Source of the DNA: Channallabes apus
Taxonomy: Eukaryota; Chordata; Actinopteri; Siluriformes; Clariidae
DNA: 64,000 bases
Reading direction: 5' to 3'
Assembly: GCA_030522415.1 (NCBI GenBank)
Contig: CM060112.1
Coordinates: 8,723,001-8,787,000 of the forward strand
Shown: positions 11,423 to 22,936 of the stretch, in pieces
How positions within the stretch are numbered: position 1 is the first letter of the stretch
Layout of the letters: each line of letters begins with the position of its first letter
Position numbers and translations under genes: made by a program
The notes under the pieces: model-generated
Databases searched by the model: none
What the model saw: only the letters and a program-made list of their open reading frames with translations
Told to the model about the DNA's origin: nothing

Positions 11423-11518
11423 CTGGCGGTAAGTCATACTGTAGATTCCAAACATATTAGACACATCACAACTCACCGTAGTGATAGACGAACACACATA
11501 GCTTGTCCTATAGAAACT

Positions 11519-14484
11519 GTGTCTGTTCCCCGAATACTGAGAAAAATGAATAAATTTGTTAAATTTGCCCGAAACAATCTGATAACCATAAAACCAGAAA
11601 AAGGCAAAATAAGTAGTCAAAATCCACCTCTAAAGTTTGGACTACTCAACATTAGATCCCTTGCGCCTAAAGCACTTATTGTTAATGAAATTATCTCAGA
11701 TTATTGCCTTGACGCACTCTGTCTCACTGAAACCTAGCTTAAACCAAATGAATATTTTGGTCTGAATGAGTCTACTCCGTCAGGATATTTCTATAAGCAT
11801 GAGCCCCGTCTAATTGGTCGCGGTGGTGGTGTCGCCACTATCTACAATGATGTACTCACTGTTACCCAGAAAATAAGGCCCAGGTTTAATTCATTTGAAG
11901 TGCTTATCATTAATGTTGCACTAAATGAAATACGTAATAAACCCTTGCTATATTTTACCTTGGCCACCGTGTACAGACCCCCGGGGCCATATGGCGATTT
12001 TCTTAAAGAATTTGGACATCTGCTATCAGACCTATTGGTTAACTCTGACGAAGTGTTGATAGTAGGAGACTTTAACATTCATGTAGATGATGCTAACGAC
12101 GCTTTAGCACTCACATTTATGGATTTACTAAATTCCTTTGGGGTTAAGCAAAATATAATTGGAGCAACTCACCGCTTTAATCATACGCTAGATTTAATTA
12201 TATCACATGGTATAGATGTCTCTAATATAGAGATCATACTGTACCTCAAAGTGATGATATCACAGATCATCACCTCCTGACATATACTCTACCCGTAGAA
12301 CAGATTAGCTGTGTCTCCCCACGCTATCAATCTGTTAGAAATATGAATCCCACCACTAAAGACAGATTCACAAGTAATCTGCCGGATCTGTCCCAATTTC
12401 TTATTAGACCCCTAAATGCAGATGATCTAGATGAAGTGACTAGCAGCATGGGCACTATTTTTACCAGTACATTAGACACTGTTGCTCCCATCAGATTAAA
12501 AAAAGTCAGAGATAAAACATTGGCACCGTGGTACAACAGTCATACTCGCGCCCTAAAGAGAGCAACCCGTAACCTCGAGCGAAAATGGAGGAAAACTAAA
12601 TTAGAAGTTTTTCGAATTGCTTATAAAGACAGTATGTGCAGCTATAGACAGGCTCTAAAAACTGCTAGGACCGAGCATCTTAGCCAACTGATAGCAAGAA
12701 ACCAAAACAATCCTAGGTTCTTATTTAGTACAGTGGCTCGCCTAACAAAACCTAAGATGCCCGCAGAGAGTATCCCATCACAGTTTAGAAGTGAAGACTT
12801 TATGGACTTCTTTAATGAAAAAATCAATAATATCAGGAAGAAAATAATGGAGGTTCAACCTCTAATAGTATCTCACGATCCAGTTCAGCCTATAGCTTCA
12901 CATTTAGATTTTCACTGCTTTACAGGTATAGGACAGGAAGAGCTGTATAAACTTATCACCTCGGCTAAATCAACAACGTGCCTGTTAGACCCAATCCCAA
13001 CCAGATTTTTAAAAGAAGTGATGCTTACGGTTGGAGAGCCACTCCTAAACATTATTAATTCTTCATTACATCTAGGTCACGTCCCTAAACCTTTCAAGTT
13101 AGCAGTTATTAAGCCGCTTCTTAAAAAATCTAATTTGGACGTGAATGAAATAAAAAATTACAGACCGATCTCAAACCTCCCGTTCATATCAAAAATACTA
13201 GAAAAAGTAGTATCAGCTCAAATTAGCACATTCTTGCAGGATAACAACATCCTTGAAGAATTTCAGTCAGGTTTCAGGCCCCATCATAGCACAGAAACTG
13301 CACTAGTTAAGATTACAAATGACTTGTTTTTAGCTTCAGACCAAGGCTGCATCTCATTGCTAGTCCTGCTCGATCTTAGTGCTGCATTCGACACTATAGA
13401 TCATAATATTCTCATAGATCGCTTACAAAATTATATAGGTATTCAGGGACAGGCACTAAAATGGTTTAGATCTTACCTGTCTGATCGCTACCATTTTGTA
13501 GATCTAAATGGAGAACCGTCTGGTATAATGCCAGTGAAATATGGGGTCCCACAAGGGTCAGTTTTAGGACCTCTGTTGTTCTCAATATACATGCTTCCCT
13601 TGGGTAACATCATTAGAAGACATGGGATTAGTTTCCATTGTTATGCTGATGATACCCAATTATATATCTCAACTAAACCAGACAAAATACCTAAGTTGTC
13701 TAGATTAACTGAGTGTGTCCAGGACATAAAAGATTGGATGACCAATAACTTTCTTTTATTAAATTCAGATAAGACAGAGATATTACTTATTGGCCCAAAA
13801 ACCAGCACACAACAGCTTTCACAATTCAGCTTGCGCTTAGAAGGATGTACTCTTATTACCAGCTCAGCAGTAAAAGATCTGGGAGTAATATTAGACAGTA
13901 ACTTGTCTTTTGAAAATCACATTTCAAATATCACAAAAACAGCCTTTTTCCATCTTCGAAATATTGCTAAACTTAGGAACATCTTATCCGTATCTGATGC
14001 AGAAAAACTAGTTCATGCATTCATGACCTCCAGACTGGACTATTGTAATGCATTACTAGGTGGTTGTCCTGCATCCTCAATAAACAAGCTTCAGTTAATC
14101 CAAAATGCAGCTGCCAGGGTTCTCACTAGATCCAGAAAATATGATCATATAACCCCAATATTATCATCCCTGCACTGGCTACCTGTTCAGTTTAGAATAA
14201 ATTACAAAATAGTATTACTTACATACAAGGCCTTAAATGGTTTAGCTCCCACATACCTAACCAGTCTTCTGATACGCTACAATCCACCACGCGCCTTAAG
14301 ATCACAAAACTCCGGACTTCTGGTAGTTCCCAAAATTTCAAAATCTACAAAGGGGGGTAGGGCTTTTTCATATTTAGCTCCAAAGCTTTGGAATAGCCTT
14401 CCAGACAGTGTTCGGGGAGCAGACACGGTTTCTCAGTTCAAAAGTAGACTCAAGACGCATCTTTTTAATCTGGCATACACATAA
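11519..14484 (+). pseudogene. L2-type LINE ORF2 (endonuclease and reverse transcriptase)
   Basis: The protein combines an APE-type endonuclease (FGLLNIRSL, YRPPGPY, VGDFNIHV, and a DHH motif) with a reverse transcriptase ([41 protein letters not shown], catalytic YADD in [10 protein letters not shown]) and the C-terminal [13 protein letters not shown] region. Two breaks are visible. A TAG at 11735-11737 replaces the Trp usual after LTET, and a frameshift near 12235-12245 separates the endonuclease from the long open frame starting at 12343. The 713-residue RT part (12343-14484) is fully open. Confidence 0.92.
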
Positions 14485-15224
14485 CTCATCCCAGTACTCA
14501 TACTCCAGTACACCTATACCGAATGGCAACTACGCTAATTCTCCCCATCTGTTCTGTATTTCTCTACCCATCCCGAGGCATCGGGAGATTTTGCCAGCTT
14601 CAGTAGACAAAGGCCGACCCTGCGAGGTTCCTGAGGCATCCAGAGAAGGACCAGCTCCAACTGGATTCAGCTTTATGATGGTTGGAGCTACACATGCTGC
14701 TCCTGTGCTTCCAGTGATCCAGACCTCATCTGCCCTCTGCACCTACTGACTCGTCCCTATGCTGAACTGGTCTTCATGACAAATTTAAATAATTTCTGTC
14801 ATATTGAATTTTCACCTGCACAACACACAAGATGTTATATCATTTCTATCTGTTATCACCCAAATGAGGATGGGTTCCCTGTTGAGTCTGGTTCCTCTCA
14901 AGGTTTCTTCCTAATGCCATCTCAGGGAGTTTTTCCTTGCCACCGTCGCCGTCACCCTTGGCTTGCTCATCAGAGAAATTTCATTCATTCGTCTCATTAT
15001 TATCTGCACATTTTTCTCACACATGCACACTTCCAATGATTTTCTTTTCTATAATTATTATTATTATTTGTTTTTATTTATTTATTTTCTATTATAATTT
15101 TATTTATTTATTCATTATTTTATATATAATTATTCTATATATATAATTTTTTTTTTTTTTGTTAAATTTCTTAAATTTTTGTGAAGCTGCTTTGAGACAA
15201 TGACCATTGTTAAAAGCGCTATAT

Positions 15225-15250
15225 AAATAAAATTGAATTGAATTGAATTT
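15225..15250 (+). repeat. LINE 3' tail, (GAATT)n
   Basis: Short pentameric GAATT repeats after ATAAATAAAATT mark the LINE's 3' terminus. Confidence 0.85.
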
Positions 15251-16640
15251 TAGGCCTTAGGTTAAAATACATCATCTCATACATTTCAAATGGCCAATTA
15301 TTAAGTTCATACAATGGATATGATTTTACATTGCAAAAAAAATGAATGAATGAATGAACACACACTAACAGATATTATTTAAAACTCACCTTAGTCCAGT
15401 GAAGCCAGTTCCTAGTTTCTCAAGATCTACAGTTACTGGATAACAAATAGGAATTTGACATATCTGCCAGGCTCTGAGAAGGTTTTCCCTGCAAGATGAT
15501 GTTCATCAATATTTGTAGATGAATTTATGGTGTGTTAAGGATAATGCTGTCACTTCCCACACCTGGTAGAGGGTAAACTGATGAATGAACAAGTTGAAGG
15601 TCAACCTGACATAGTCCCTTTTGGGAATAATTAGATTGCTCCCTGGAACAGTGTGGAGAATTTAAATACTTTGTTTGGCATCTGTCTTTGTTCTACAGAC
15701 ATCTGTATTCAGACCCCAGACACAACTAGAAACTTAAGTTCTACTTAGAGAGTCATGTGGGATTTGCACACACAAAAACACGGCAGAATTTGACTAAAAC
15801 AGATGCATGTTTCTATCACTCACAATTCTGACCTTGGATTTAGTTTTTTTTCTTTCTTTTTCCTTGTGCAATGTTACCTTGAGCAAGGAGTCCTTTATGT
15901 CAACACTATACAGTATGTCACATTTCATGGAGCTGTAAATGCATTTAAGAAAATAAAACTAATAATAACACTTAAATTATATTTTAAATACATGAATAGA
16001 TGACTTATTTATTGTCATTATATTAAAATGTGAAAAAATAAACACCATAATTAAATAAGATCACTAGCAATAATGCTTAAGCAGCTTTTCTTTCAAATCA
16101 TGGATATGTTTTTTTTACAGGAGAGTGCATCAAATAAATCAAACTGCCAGCATAACATTATTAATTCAAATATTAAATAAAATAATAAAGATAAAATGGA
16201 CCATTCATGAAAAATAAATCAGGTGATAAAATAGCGTATACCCTACAGACGTGTTACAATTTCATGATTTCAATTTTCTGTGTGGCACTTAAGCAGCTGT
16301 GTAACCTGCTATTAAAGATAAGGAACCTTCCCAGCAGAAATATTGACATAATTTGTTTGGAATTGTGCCCTAAGTTTAAATAGGGCCATAAGTACACAAA
16401 AGCATAATTTGTGCATGCTATTGCTTCAACAATTAAATATAGCATTGACTTATACTCTACATTTTTTTGTATTCTTTAGATTTTTTCTACAATGCAACTT
16501 CACCAAGCCTTCTGGCCTTCCTTCCTGTCAGGATCATTTTGGGTTTTAAAATAAACCCAAAATGTAATTTCAGCAAACTCCTTAGTTGTTCTCTTGAAGC
16601 AGGACAATAATTTGACCCCTCTCAAACACATTAACATTTT
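15251..16640. other. No recognisable feature
   Basis: AT-rich sequence with an extended poly(AT) character at 15950-16250. No gene or transposon motif was identified. Confidence 0.5.
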
Positions 16641-16885
16641 AAAAATTATTCTTCTTTGTTTTTCAGCTGTTCTCTGTCAAGGGTCAACACAGCAAATCAC
16701 CTGCCTCCATCTAACCATATCCTCTGCATCCTCTTCTCTCACACAAACTAACTTCATGTCCTCTCTCCTCATTGCATCCACAAATCTCCTGTTTTTTCTT
16801 CCTCTAGACCTCCTGCCTGGCAATTCCAACCTTAACATCATTCTATGGATACATTCCCAATCTCTCCTCTGAACATGTACAAACC
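16640..16885 (-). mobile_element. RTE LINE 3'-end fragment
   Basis: This matches the 3' terminal part of the RTE at 348-610 in the same orientation, sharing TCTTCTTTG-like, GGCTGTTC-like, CACAGCAAATCA, CTGCCTCCATCTAACC and CCTCTGAACATGT blocks. It is a 5'-truncated minus-strand insertion with no protein-coding capacity. Confidence 0.8.
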
Positions 16886-17017
16886 ATCAAGTTTTCAGAT
16901 GACACCATGATGATTGGCTTATTGGGAGGAGGTAGACCATCTAGCTGCGAGGTGCGCTGGCAACAACCTTCTGCTCAACACAAAGAAGACTAAGGAGCTC
17001 ATAGTACATTTCAGAAA

Positions 17018-17055
<38 letters not shown>

Positions 17056-17511
17056 CACATCAATGGAGAGGTGGTGGGCCGTGACCGTAGCTTCAAATTC
17101 CTGGGGATCCACATCTCAGAGGATCTCTCTTGGACAACCAACAGCTCCAACATAGTCAAAAAGGCTCACCAGCACCAAAGGCTCTTTGCCCTCCTCCCGT
17201 CTGGGAGGTACTACAGGAGTCTCTGGACCAAGACAACCAGGTTCAGGAACAGCCTTTTCCCTACAGCTGTTTCTTGGCTGAACTCTGCCTCCACCCAATC
17301 ACATACACATTGACTGAATACATTACTCTGTCTAACTATATTTACCTTGAACTACTCATAACACACATATAGACACTGTTAATAGAACTGCACTACCTAT
17401 AATTACTGCTCACAACTTACTACTGCACATAAATTTTAACATATATATATTGTATAAAATAACTCCCTCATTCCAGTCCCAATATTATAACCATGGTATA
17501 CAATATGTTCC
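16886..17511 (+). mobile_element. Rex1/CR1-like LINE fragment, 3' part
   Basis: The plus strand reads KFSDDTMMIGLL (degenerate active site, SDD), then a (CA)n expansion at 17010-17050, then FKFLGIHISEDLSWT, HQRLFALLPSGRYYRS and FRNSLFPTAVSWLN, ending in an AT-rich 3' UTR. These are the RT C-terminal blocks seen more completely at 59200-59910. Large deletions are present. The 3' UTR continues at 19044, on the other side of the LTR element. Confidence 0.75.
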
Positions 17512-17630
17512 TGTAAGGGTTAACCCCTAGAGGGCGCCAAAGCGCCCACTGTTTTATGTTTGGTTTTGTATTGTTTCAGTTTGGACTTCAGTTCCCAGGA
17601 TGCACCTCGGTCAGGTGATGTAGAAGTTCA
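17512..17630 (+). repeat. Truncated 5' LTR
   Basis: It matches the first 119 bp of the LTR at 18661 with about five differences and then diverges abruptly into coding-like sequence, marking the deletion junction. Confidence 0.85.
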
Positions 17631-18660
17631 GAGCAGCGAGGAGCGGAGAGAGAGAGAAGCACGGCAGAGCTGGGAGGGCTGCAGGCTCGCCATTCGGCAG
17701 ACGCCATTCCGGGGCAACACAACGAGGGGTAACAGGGTTCCCCGCACCGGCCGGAAGAGAAGGGCCAGGAAGGTCAAGTACGGCGGTGACGAGAGGGGAG
17801 TAAAACCCCAGGCGGAGCAGCAGTGGAGAGAGGCAAGCGATCTCGTCAGGTGGCATTCAGAACTGAATCGGGAGCAAGTCCGAGACCTGCAGGAGCAGGT
17901 GGAAGAGCTCCAACATCTGATCCTCCAGTTCCGGGAAAACCGCGAAGCAGGCGCTGAGCTTCCTCTTCCCCCACCTGCGCTTGGAAATACGGAAGGAGAC
18001 GCGGTTCCTCTCCCACCGCCATCTGTGCTCGGCATGGAGGAATACGAGTAGTGGCTAGGCAGCCAGGACAAAGCGTTTCCTCCTCCTCTTCTGCCTCCGG
18101 TGCTCAACGCGGGGGATGATGCGCCGGCGCTGGACAGCGAGCGAGCTCGTCAACCACCGCCGAATCTCAATGCCGCGCTGACGCAGGAGAGCATTGTCCT
18201 TCCGCCGCCTCCCGGCTTCGAGCACGATGTACCGGCGCTGAGTGCAGCTCCAGCACTGTCGCTGCCGAGCCTCGCATCACAGCCGCCGCGCCCCGTATCC
18301 TACCTGCGGCCACCGTGTGACCTGGAGAGCATGGTCCTTCCACCAGGCTTCGAGGACAGCGCGCCAGCTCTTCAGCCGCCATCGAGCTCAGTTCCAGCTC
18401 CGCCGCCGCCGTCGAGCTTCCCTCCGGCTCCACCGCTGCCGTCGAGCTCAGTGCCAGCTCCACCGTTGCCGTCGAGCTTCCCTCCGGCTCTTCAGCCAGG
18501 TGCCGAGATCATCGTGCCCACTCCTCTGCAGAGGGCAATCACAGGCCCAAGGCTAGCTCCGTCACCCAACCTCAGAGTCAAGAGGGAAAAGGTGGGACAT
18601 TGGGGTGCGAGTCCAGGGCCGCCAGTGATGCTCCGGAGGAGCATTTTTAAAGGGGGGTAA
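17631..18660 (+). pseudogene. Unclassified coiled-coil and proline-rich ORF
   Basis: One frame stays open from within the LTR fragment to 18660 except for a TAG at 18049-18051. There is no start codon near the 5' end, consistent with the deletion. The first half is Arg-rich with a likely coiled coil (LNREQVRDLQEQVEELQHLI). The second half repeats modules such as LPPPPGFE and VPAPPLPSSFPPA, 30-40 percent proline, ending RRSIFKGG at the polypurine tract. I do not recognise the family. It may be a Gag-like structural protein of a non-autonomous LTR element. GC-rich codon use contrasts with its AT-rich surroundings. Confidence 0.6.
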
Positions 18661-19038
18661 TGTAAGGGTTAACCCCTAGAGGGCGCCAAAGCGCCCATTG
18701 TTTTATGTTAGGTTTTGTATTGTTTCAGTTTGGACTTCAGTTCCCAGGATGCACCTCGGTCAGGAGACGTAGAAGTTCACCTGAACCGAGGATGATTATG
18801 ATTAGTATAAATAGCCTGTTTTAGTTGAGTTTTGTCGTCTAGAATTAGTTGTCGTTTAGGTTTTTGTGTTGGTGTTTGTTGAGTTAAATAGTTGAGTTTA
18901 TTAAAGAGTTCTAGGTGCTCTCAAAGAGGTTATGTTTTGTTTTACCTTGTGCTTAAAATAAACGCAAATACTGAACCGCCAGCTTGCCTCCTGCATTCAT
19001 GCCACGCACACGCCGACACCCACCTACAGACCGTGACA
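18661..19038 (+). repeat. 3' LTR (378 bp)
   Basis: Starts TGTAAGGG, ends GTGACA. A TATA-like ATAAATAG lies at about 18808, and AATAAA at 18956-18961, so promoter and poly(A) signal are both plausible. Confidence 0.85.
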
Positions 19039-19138
19039 GTTCCTTCATAGCAACCATCTATCAATCATTCCAATAATTGTGCATAACCCTGTATATTATT
19101 TACATATGTATCTTATTTTATCATGCTATATACTGCAC

Positions 19139-19694
19139 ACTACCGTCCAAAAGTTTTAGATCACTTGCAAATTTCTTTGTTTTTGTTAAGTGATTTATTT
19201 TCTACATTCTACAACAATACTGGGGATTTCAAAACTATAAAATAACTCATATGGAATTAGGTAATTATGTAACAACAAGAAAAACAACAGTTAGTTGTTA
19301 TTTTAAGACACAGAGGTCGGCCTTTCTGTAATAGTTCTTGCAAGAACAGTATTGTCAAGTGAATTTGTAAAATCCGTCAAGCACCATAATGAAACTAGCT
19401 TTCATGAAGGCCATCCCTGGAGGGCGAGACCAAAACCTACCTCTGCAGCAGACGAGAAGTTCATTTAGAGTTATCAGCCTGAGAAATGATCAATTAACAG
19501 CACCTCAGATTAGAGGCGTTATGAAGTCTTTACAGAGCAGAAGTAGCAGAAACATCTCAATATCAATATAACTGTTCAGCGGAGATTAATGCATTTTTTT
19601 GGACGCCTTCAGCATTCCTTTACAATGTAGAGAGAAATAAAAATCAGGAACTTTCATGGAGTTAGAAAGTGACCCAAATCTTTTGAACGGTAGT
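19139..19694 (+). mobile_element. Internally deleted Tc1-like element
   Basis: Ends are a 28-bp inverted repeat with about four mismatches (left ACTACCGTCCAAAAGTTT, right the reverse of ACTACCGTTCAAAAGATT). Inside, the sequence at 19380-19570 resembles the N-terminal transposase region of a second fish Tc1 family (KHHNETSFHE in another frame), with stops and deletions. The catalytic domain is gone. Confidence 0.75.
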
Positions 19695-19696
19695 TT

Positions 19697-19705
<9 letters not shown>

Positions 19706-19753
<48 letters not shown>
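19706..19753. repeat. (TA)n microsatellite
   Basis: About 46 bp of TA directly abut Tc1 copy 2, which inserts at TA. Confidence 0.95.
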
Positions 19754-19756
<3 letters not shown>

Positions 19757-21376
19757 TGGTGTGAAAAACTATTTGCCCCCCTGCTGATTTCTTATTCTTT
19801 TGCATGTTTGTCACACAAAATGTTTCTGATCATCAAACACATTTAACTATTAGTCAAAGATAACACAAGTAAACACAAAAGGCAGTTTTTAAATGAGGGG
19901 TTTTATTATTTAAGGAGAAAAAAAAATCCAAACCTACATGGCCCTGTGTGAAAAAGTAACTGCCCCCTGAACCTAATAACAGGTTGGGCCACCCTTAGCA
20001 GCAATAACTGCAATCAAGCGTTTGCGATAACTTGCAACGAGTCTTTTACAGCGCTCTGGAGGAATTTTGGCCCACTCATCTTTGCAGAATTGTTGTAATT
20101 CAGCTTTATTTGAGGGTTTTCTAGCATGAACCGCCTTTTTAAGGTCATGCCACAACATCTCAATAGGATTCAGGTCAGGACTTTGACTAGGCCACTCCAA
20201 AGTCTTCATTTTGTTTTTCTTCAGCCATTCAGAGGTGGATTTGCTGGTGTGTTTTGGGTCATTGTCCTGCTGCATCACCCAAGATCGCTTCAGCTTGAGT
20301 TGACGAACAGATGGCCGGACATTCTCCTTCAGGATTTTTTGGTAGACAGTAGAATTCATGGTTCCATCTATCACAGCAAGCCTTCCAGGTCCTGAAGCAG
20401 CAAAACAACCCCAGACCATCACACTACCACCACCATATTTTACTGTTGGTATGATGTTCTTTTTCTGAAATGCTGTGTTACTTTTACGCCAGATGTAACG
20501 GGACACGCACCTTCCAAAAAGTTCAACTTTTGTCTCGTCGGTTCACAAGGTATTTTCCCAAAAGTCTTGGCAATCATTGAGATGTTTCTTAGCAAAATCG
20601 AGACGAGGCTTAATGTTCTTTTTGATTAAAAGTGGTTTGCGTCTTGGAAATCTGCCATGCAGGCCGTTTTTGCCCAGTCTCTTTCTTATGGTGGAGTCGT
20701 GAACACTGACCTTAATTGAGGCAAGTGAGGCCTGCAGTTCTTTAGATGTTGTCCTGGGGTCTTTTGTGGCCTCTCGGATGAGTTGTCTCTGCGCTCTTGG
20801 GGTAATGTTGGTCGGCCGGCCACTCCTGGGAAGGTTCACCACTGTTCCATGTTTTTGCCATTTGTGGATAATGGCTCTCACTGTGGTTCGCTGGAGTCCC
20901 AAAGCTTTAGAAATGGCTTTATAACCTTTACCAGACTGATAGACCTCAATTACTTTTGTTCTCATTTGTTCCTGAATTTCTTTGGATCTTGGCATGATGT
21001 CTAGCTTTTGAGGTGCTTTTGGTCTACTTCTCTGTGTCAGGTAGCTCCTATTTAAGTGATTTCTTGATTGAAACAGGTGTGGCAGTAATCAGGCCTGGGG
21101 ATGACTACAGAAATTGAACTCAGGTGTGATAAACCACAGTTAAGTAATTTTTTAACAAGGGGGGCAATCACTTTTTCACACAGGGCCATGTAGATTTGGA
21201 GTTTTTTTTTTCTCCCTTAATAACGTAAACCTTAATTTAAAAACTGCATTTTGTGTTCAATTATATTATCTTTGACTAATAGTTAACGGTTTTTGATGAG
21301 CAGAAACATTTAAGTGTGACAAACATGCAAAAGAATAAGAAATCAGGAAGGGGGCAAATAGTTTTTCACACCACTG
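19754..21376 (-). mobile_element. Tc1-like DD34E transposon, copy 2
   Basis: This 1623-bp copy in reverse orientation has the same ends and inner repeat motifs as 7621-9240. TA flanks it at 19752-19753 and 21377-21378, but the site lies within a TA repeat. Its transposase is on the minus strand. Confidence 0.97.
19973..20995 (-). pseudogene. Tc1 transposase with one nonsense codon (copy 2)
   Basis: Same 340-codon frame as copy 1, starting MPRSKEIQEQ at 20995. The single visible break is a TGA at codon 151 (20543-20545) where the other copies have Trp in NTLWTDE, just before the first catalytic aspartate. The Glu codon that is a stop in copies 1 and 3 is intact here. The rest, including QQDNDPKHTS and NPIEMLW, is open. 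Confidence 0.93.
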
Positions 21377-21382
21377 TATATA

Positions 21383-21775
21383 CAGTGGAACCTCGGATTA
21401 CGAGCATAATTCGTTCCGGAAGCGGGCTCGAATTCCAAAACACTCGTAAAACAAATTTTATTTTCCCATACAAAATAATGGAAACTCAAATTATTAATTC
21501 TACAGCCCCAAAAAAATTATAAATAAAAATAATTAACACAAAATATAAAACAAGTAAAAATAAGTAATTAACCTGCACTTTACGTAAAAGTAAATCCCGT
21601 CAGATAAGTGTTTCCGTTTGTGCACGCAGGCGCTGTGTTAACGGAGAGACCGTTTTTAAAACTGCTTAAAAATTTGCCAGGAACATCGCTAGTCACACTC
21701 GGGTGAGCACATACTAATGGAATCACTGCTGTAAAGTAAAACAACAACAAAAAACTAATTAACCAGGGGTCCCTT
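21383..21775. mobile_element. Tigger-like or other TA-target DNA repeat fragment
   Basis: It starts CAGTGGAACCTCGGATTACG directly after a TA, a terminus style typical of Tigger/pogo repeats. Part of it (about 21635-21770) recurs in reverse orientation at 51462-51582. No transposase coding is seen. The right end was not located. Confidence 0.5.
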
Positions 21776-22136
21776 CTTTGTACGACGCTAACTCAGTTAG
21801 CTGTATTTGATTGTTGTGGATTTGTCCTGATCTTGGATTGTTTCATTCTTCAATGCACTTTTCGCATTTGTTGTCATAGCAACATGTCCGTAAGCTTGAA
21901 CCTGCTCGGGAGCAGGTTTATTTCATGTACAGATGTCGCCTTTAAGACTGCGCGTGTTTTCCCGCGAGAGGCAGCAATTTAGCGTGCGGCGTGGCGCGAC
22001 TTGCCGGAGGCAACATTCAGGAATTTAAAATAAATATGTTGTGCTTCACTGAATATCCACCAGATGGCGCATGGAAGGACTTTATCTAAAAGCCGGACAA
22101 AGTACAAATGAATTGTGTATAAGGTTAACCGTTAAC

Positions 22137-22320
22137 CAGAGGTGGAAAGAGTAATAAAATTTTGTATTCAAGTACAAGTACTGTTACTTCAGTGAAATTT
22201 TACTTAAGTACAAGTAAAGTTACAATTATAAAAATCTACTCAAGTAAAAGTAAAACGTAGCTCATTAAAAAATGTACTCAGAGTAAAAGTTACCGAGTTA
22301 CTTTTTTATATTTTTTTTTA
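22137..22320 (+). mobile_element. hAT-like MITE fragment
   Basis: It begins CAGAGGTGGAAAGAGTA, followed by repeated AAGTACAAGTA/AAGTAAAAGTA motifs, the pattern of a common fish hAT-like non-autonomous repeat. The more complete element at 52783-53306 has a similar subterminal motif. The other end is not present. Confidence 0.5.
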
Positions 22321-22741
22321 ACAGCGGGGGTGAGATGAGGCATTTTAGCATAGTTCAAAAAAGATGAGCAGATATAAATCTCAAACTAGTTGTTTTTAAC
22401 TGAAGGAACACCTTTGCATAATAAAGCTGTTGTCTTTCTTGTGCTTGAAAATCAAAGTGGTCACTTAAATATGGTGTTACGTCCCAGTCTAGGGCCATAG
22501 AGCAAAAGAATGGTTCAGGGTTCTATTTTAAACTGTATGGAAATGGTGGTATATGGCAGAAAGAACTAGATCCAATCATTAACTGATGAAATAATGAGGT
22601 TTGCACACACACACACACACAAACACAGGGGCGTAGCAAGCTTTTCAAAAGTGTGGGGGATGACTGTGGTTTGTTTGTTAACAATAAAAACGATGAATAC
22701 AATGACAGAAGGGTACAAAAGGTATTAACATACACAATATG

Positions 22742-22936
22742 GACAGGGGTAGCTCAGTGGTTAAGGCAGTGGACTACGGTTCTGAAGATCCCAGGTTCAA
22801 ACCCCACAACCACCAAGTTGCCACTGTTGGGCCCTTGAGCAAGGCCCTTAAGGCCCCTCAACTGCGCAGATGTGTATTGAGATAAAAATGTAAGTTGCTC
22901 TGGATAAGAGCGTCTGCCAAATGCCTAATTGTAAAT
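22742..22936 (+). mobile_element. tRNA-derived SINE, complete head
   Basis: The head contains an A-box-like TAGCTCAGTGG (22750-22760) and B-box-like GGTTCAAACCC (22794-22804), the RNA polymerase III promoter elements. The tail (GTAAGTTGCTCTGGATAAGA, then GCGTCTGCCAAATGC) is shared by many fish SINEs and resembles an L2-clade LINE 3' end, implying L2 machinery for movement. It is not a functional tRNA gene. Confidence 0.8.

Larger units (their letters stand above)
10101..15250 (+). mobile_element. L2-type LINE, nearly full length
   Basis: The element has a GC-richer 5' leader (about 10120-10504), an esterase-type ORF1 (10505-11422), an endonuclease/reverse-transcriptase ORF2 (about 11519-14484), a 3' untranslated region with conserved L2 blocks (for example GATGGGTTCCCTGTTGAGTC at 14869-14888), and an end formed by GCGCTATATAAATAAAATTG followed by GAATT repeats. 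The 3' end is a structure these elements use to prime on their own tail. The 5' boundary is approximate. The coding regions carry one nonsense codon and one frameshift, so it is recent but inactive. Confidence 0.9.
17512..19038 (+). mobile_element. Small LTR element with an unclassified proline-rich ORF
   Basis: Both ends start TGTAAGGGTTAACCCC. The right LTR (18661-19038) ends CCGTGACA. The direct repeat GTTCC flanks the unit at 17507-17511 and 19039-19043. A polypurine tract (AAAGGGGGG, about 18650-18658) lies immediately before the right LTR, as needed for plus-strand priming. The left LTR is only 119 bp; the rest of it, the primer-binding site and the 5' end of the coding region are missing. 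No protease, reverse transcriptase or integrase is present, so any movement would have needed another element's enzymes. Confidence 0.85.

Noticed and set aside
18167..18556. Ser/Ala/Glu- and Arg-rich frames opposite or offset from the proline-rich ORF
   Set aside because: Shadows of the repetitive proline codons; the phase 17631-18660 is longer and ends at the polypurine tract.
22742..22810. tRNA gene
   Set aside because: A and B boxes are present, but the sequence does not fold as a full tRNA by eye and continues into a SINE body and tail, repeated at 23838.
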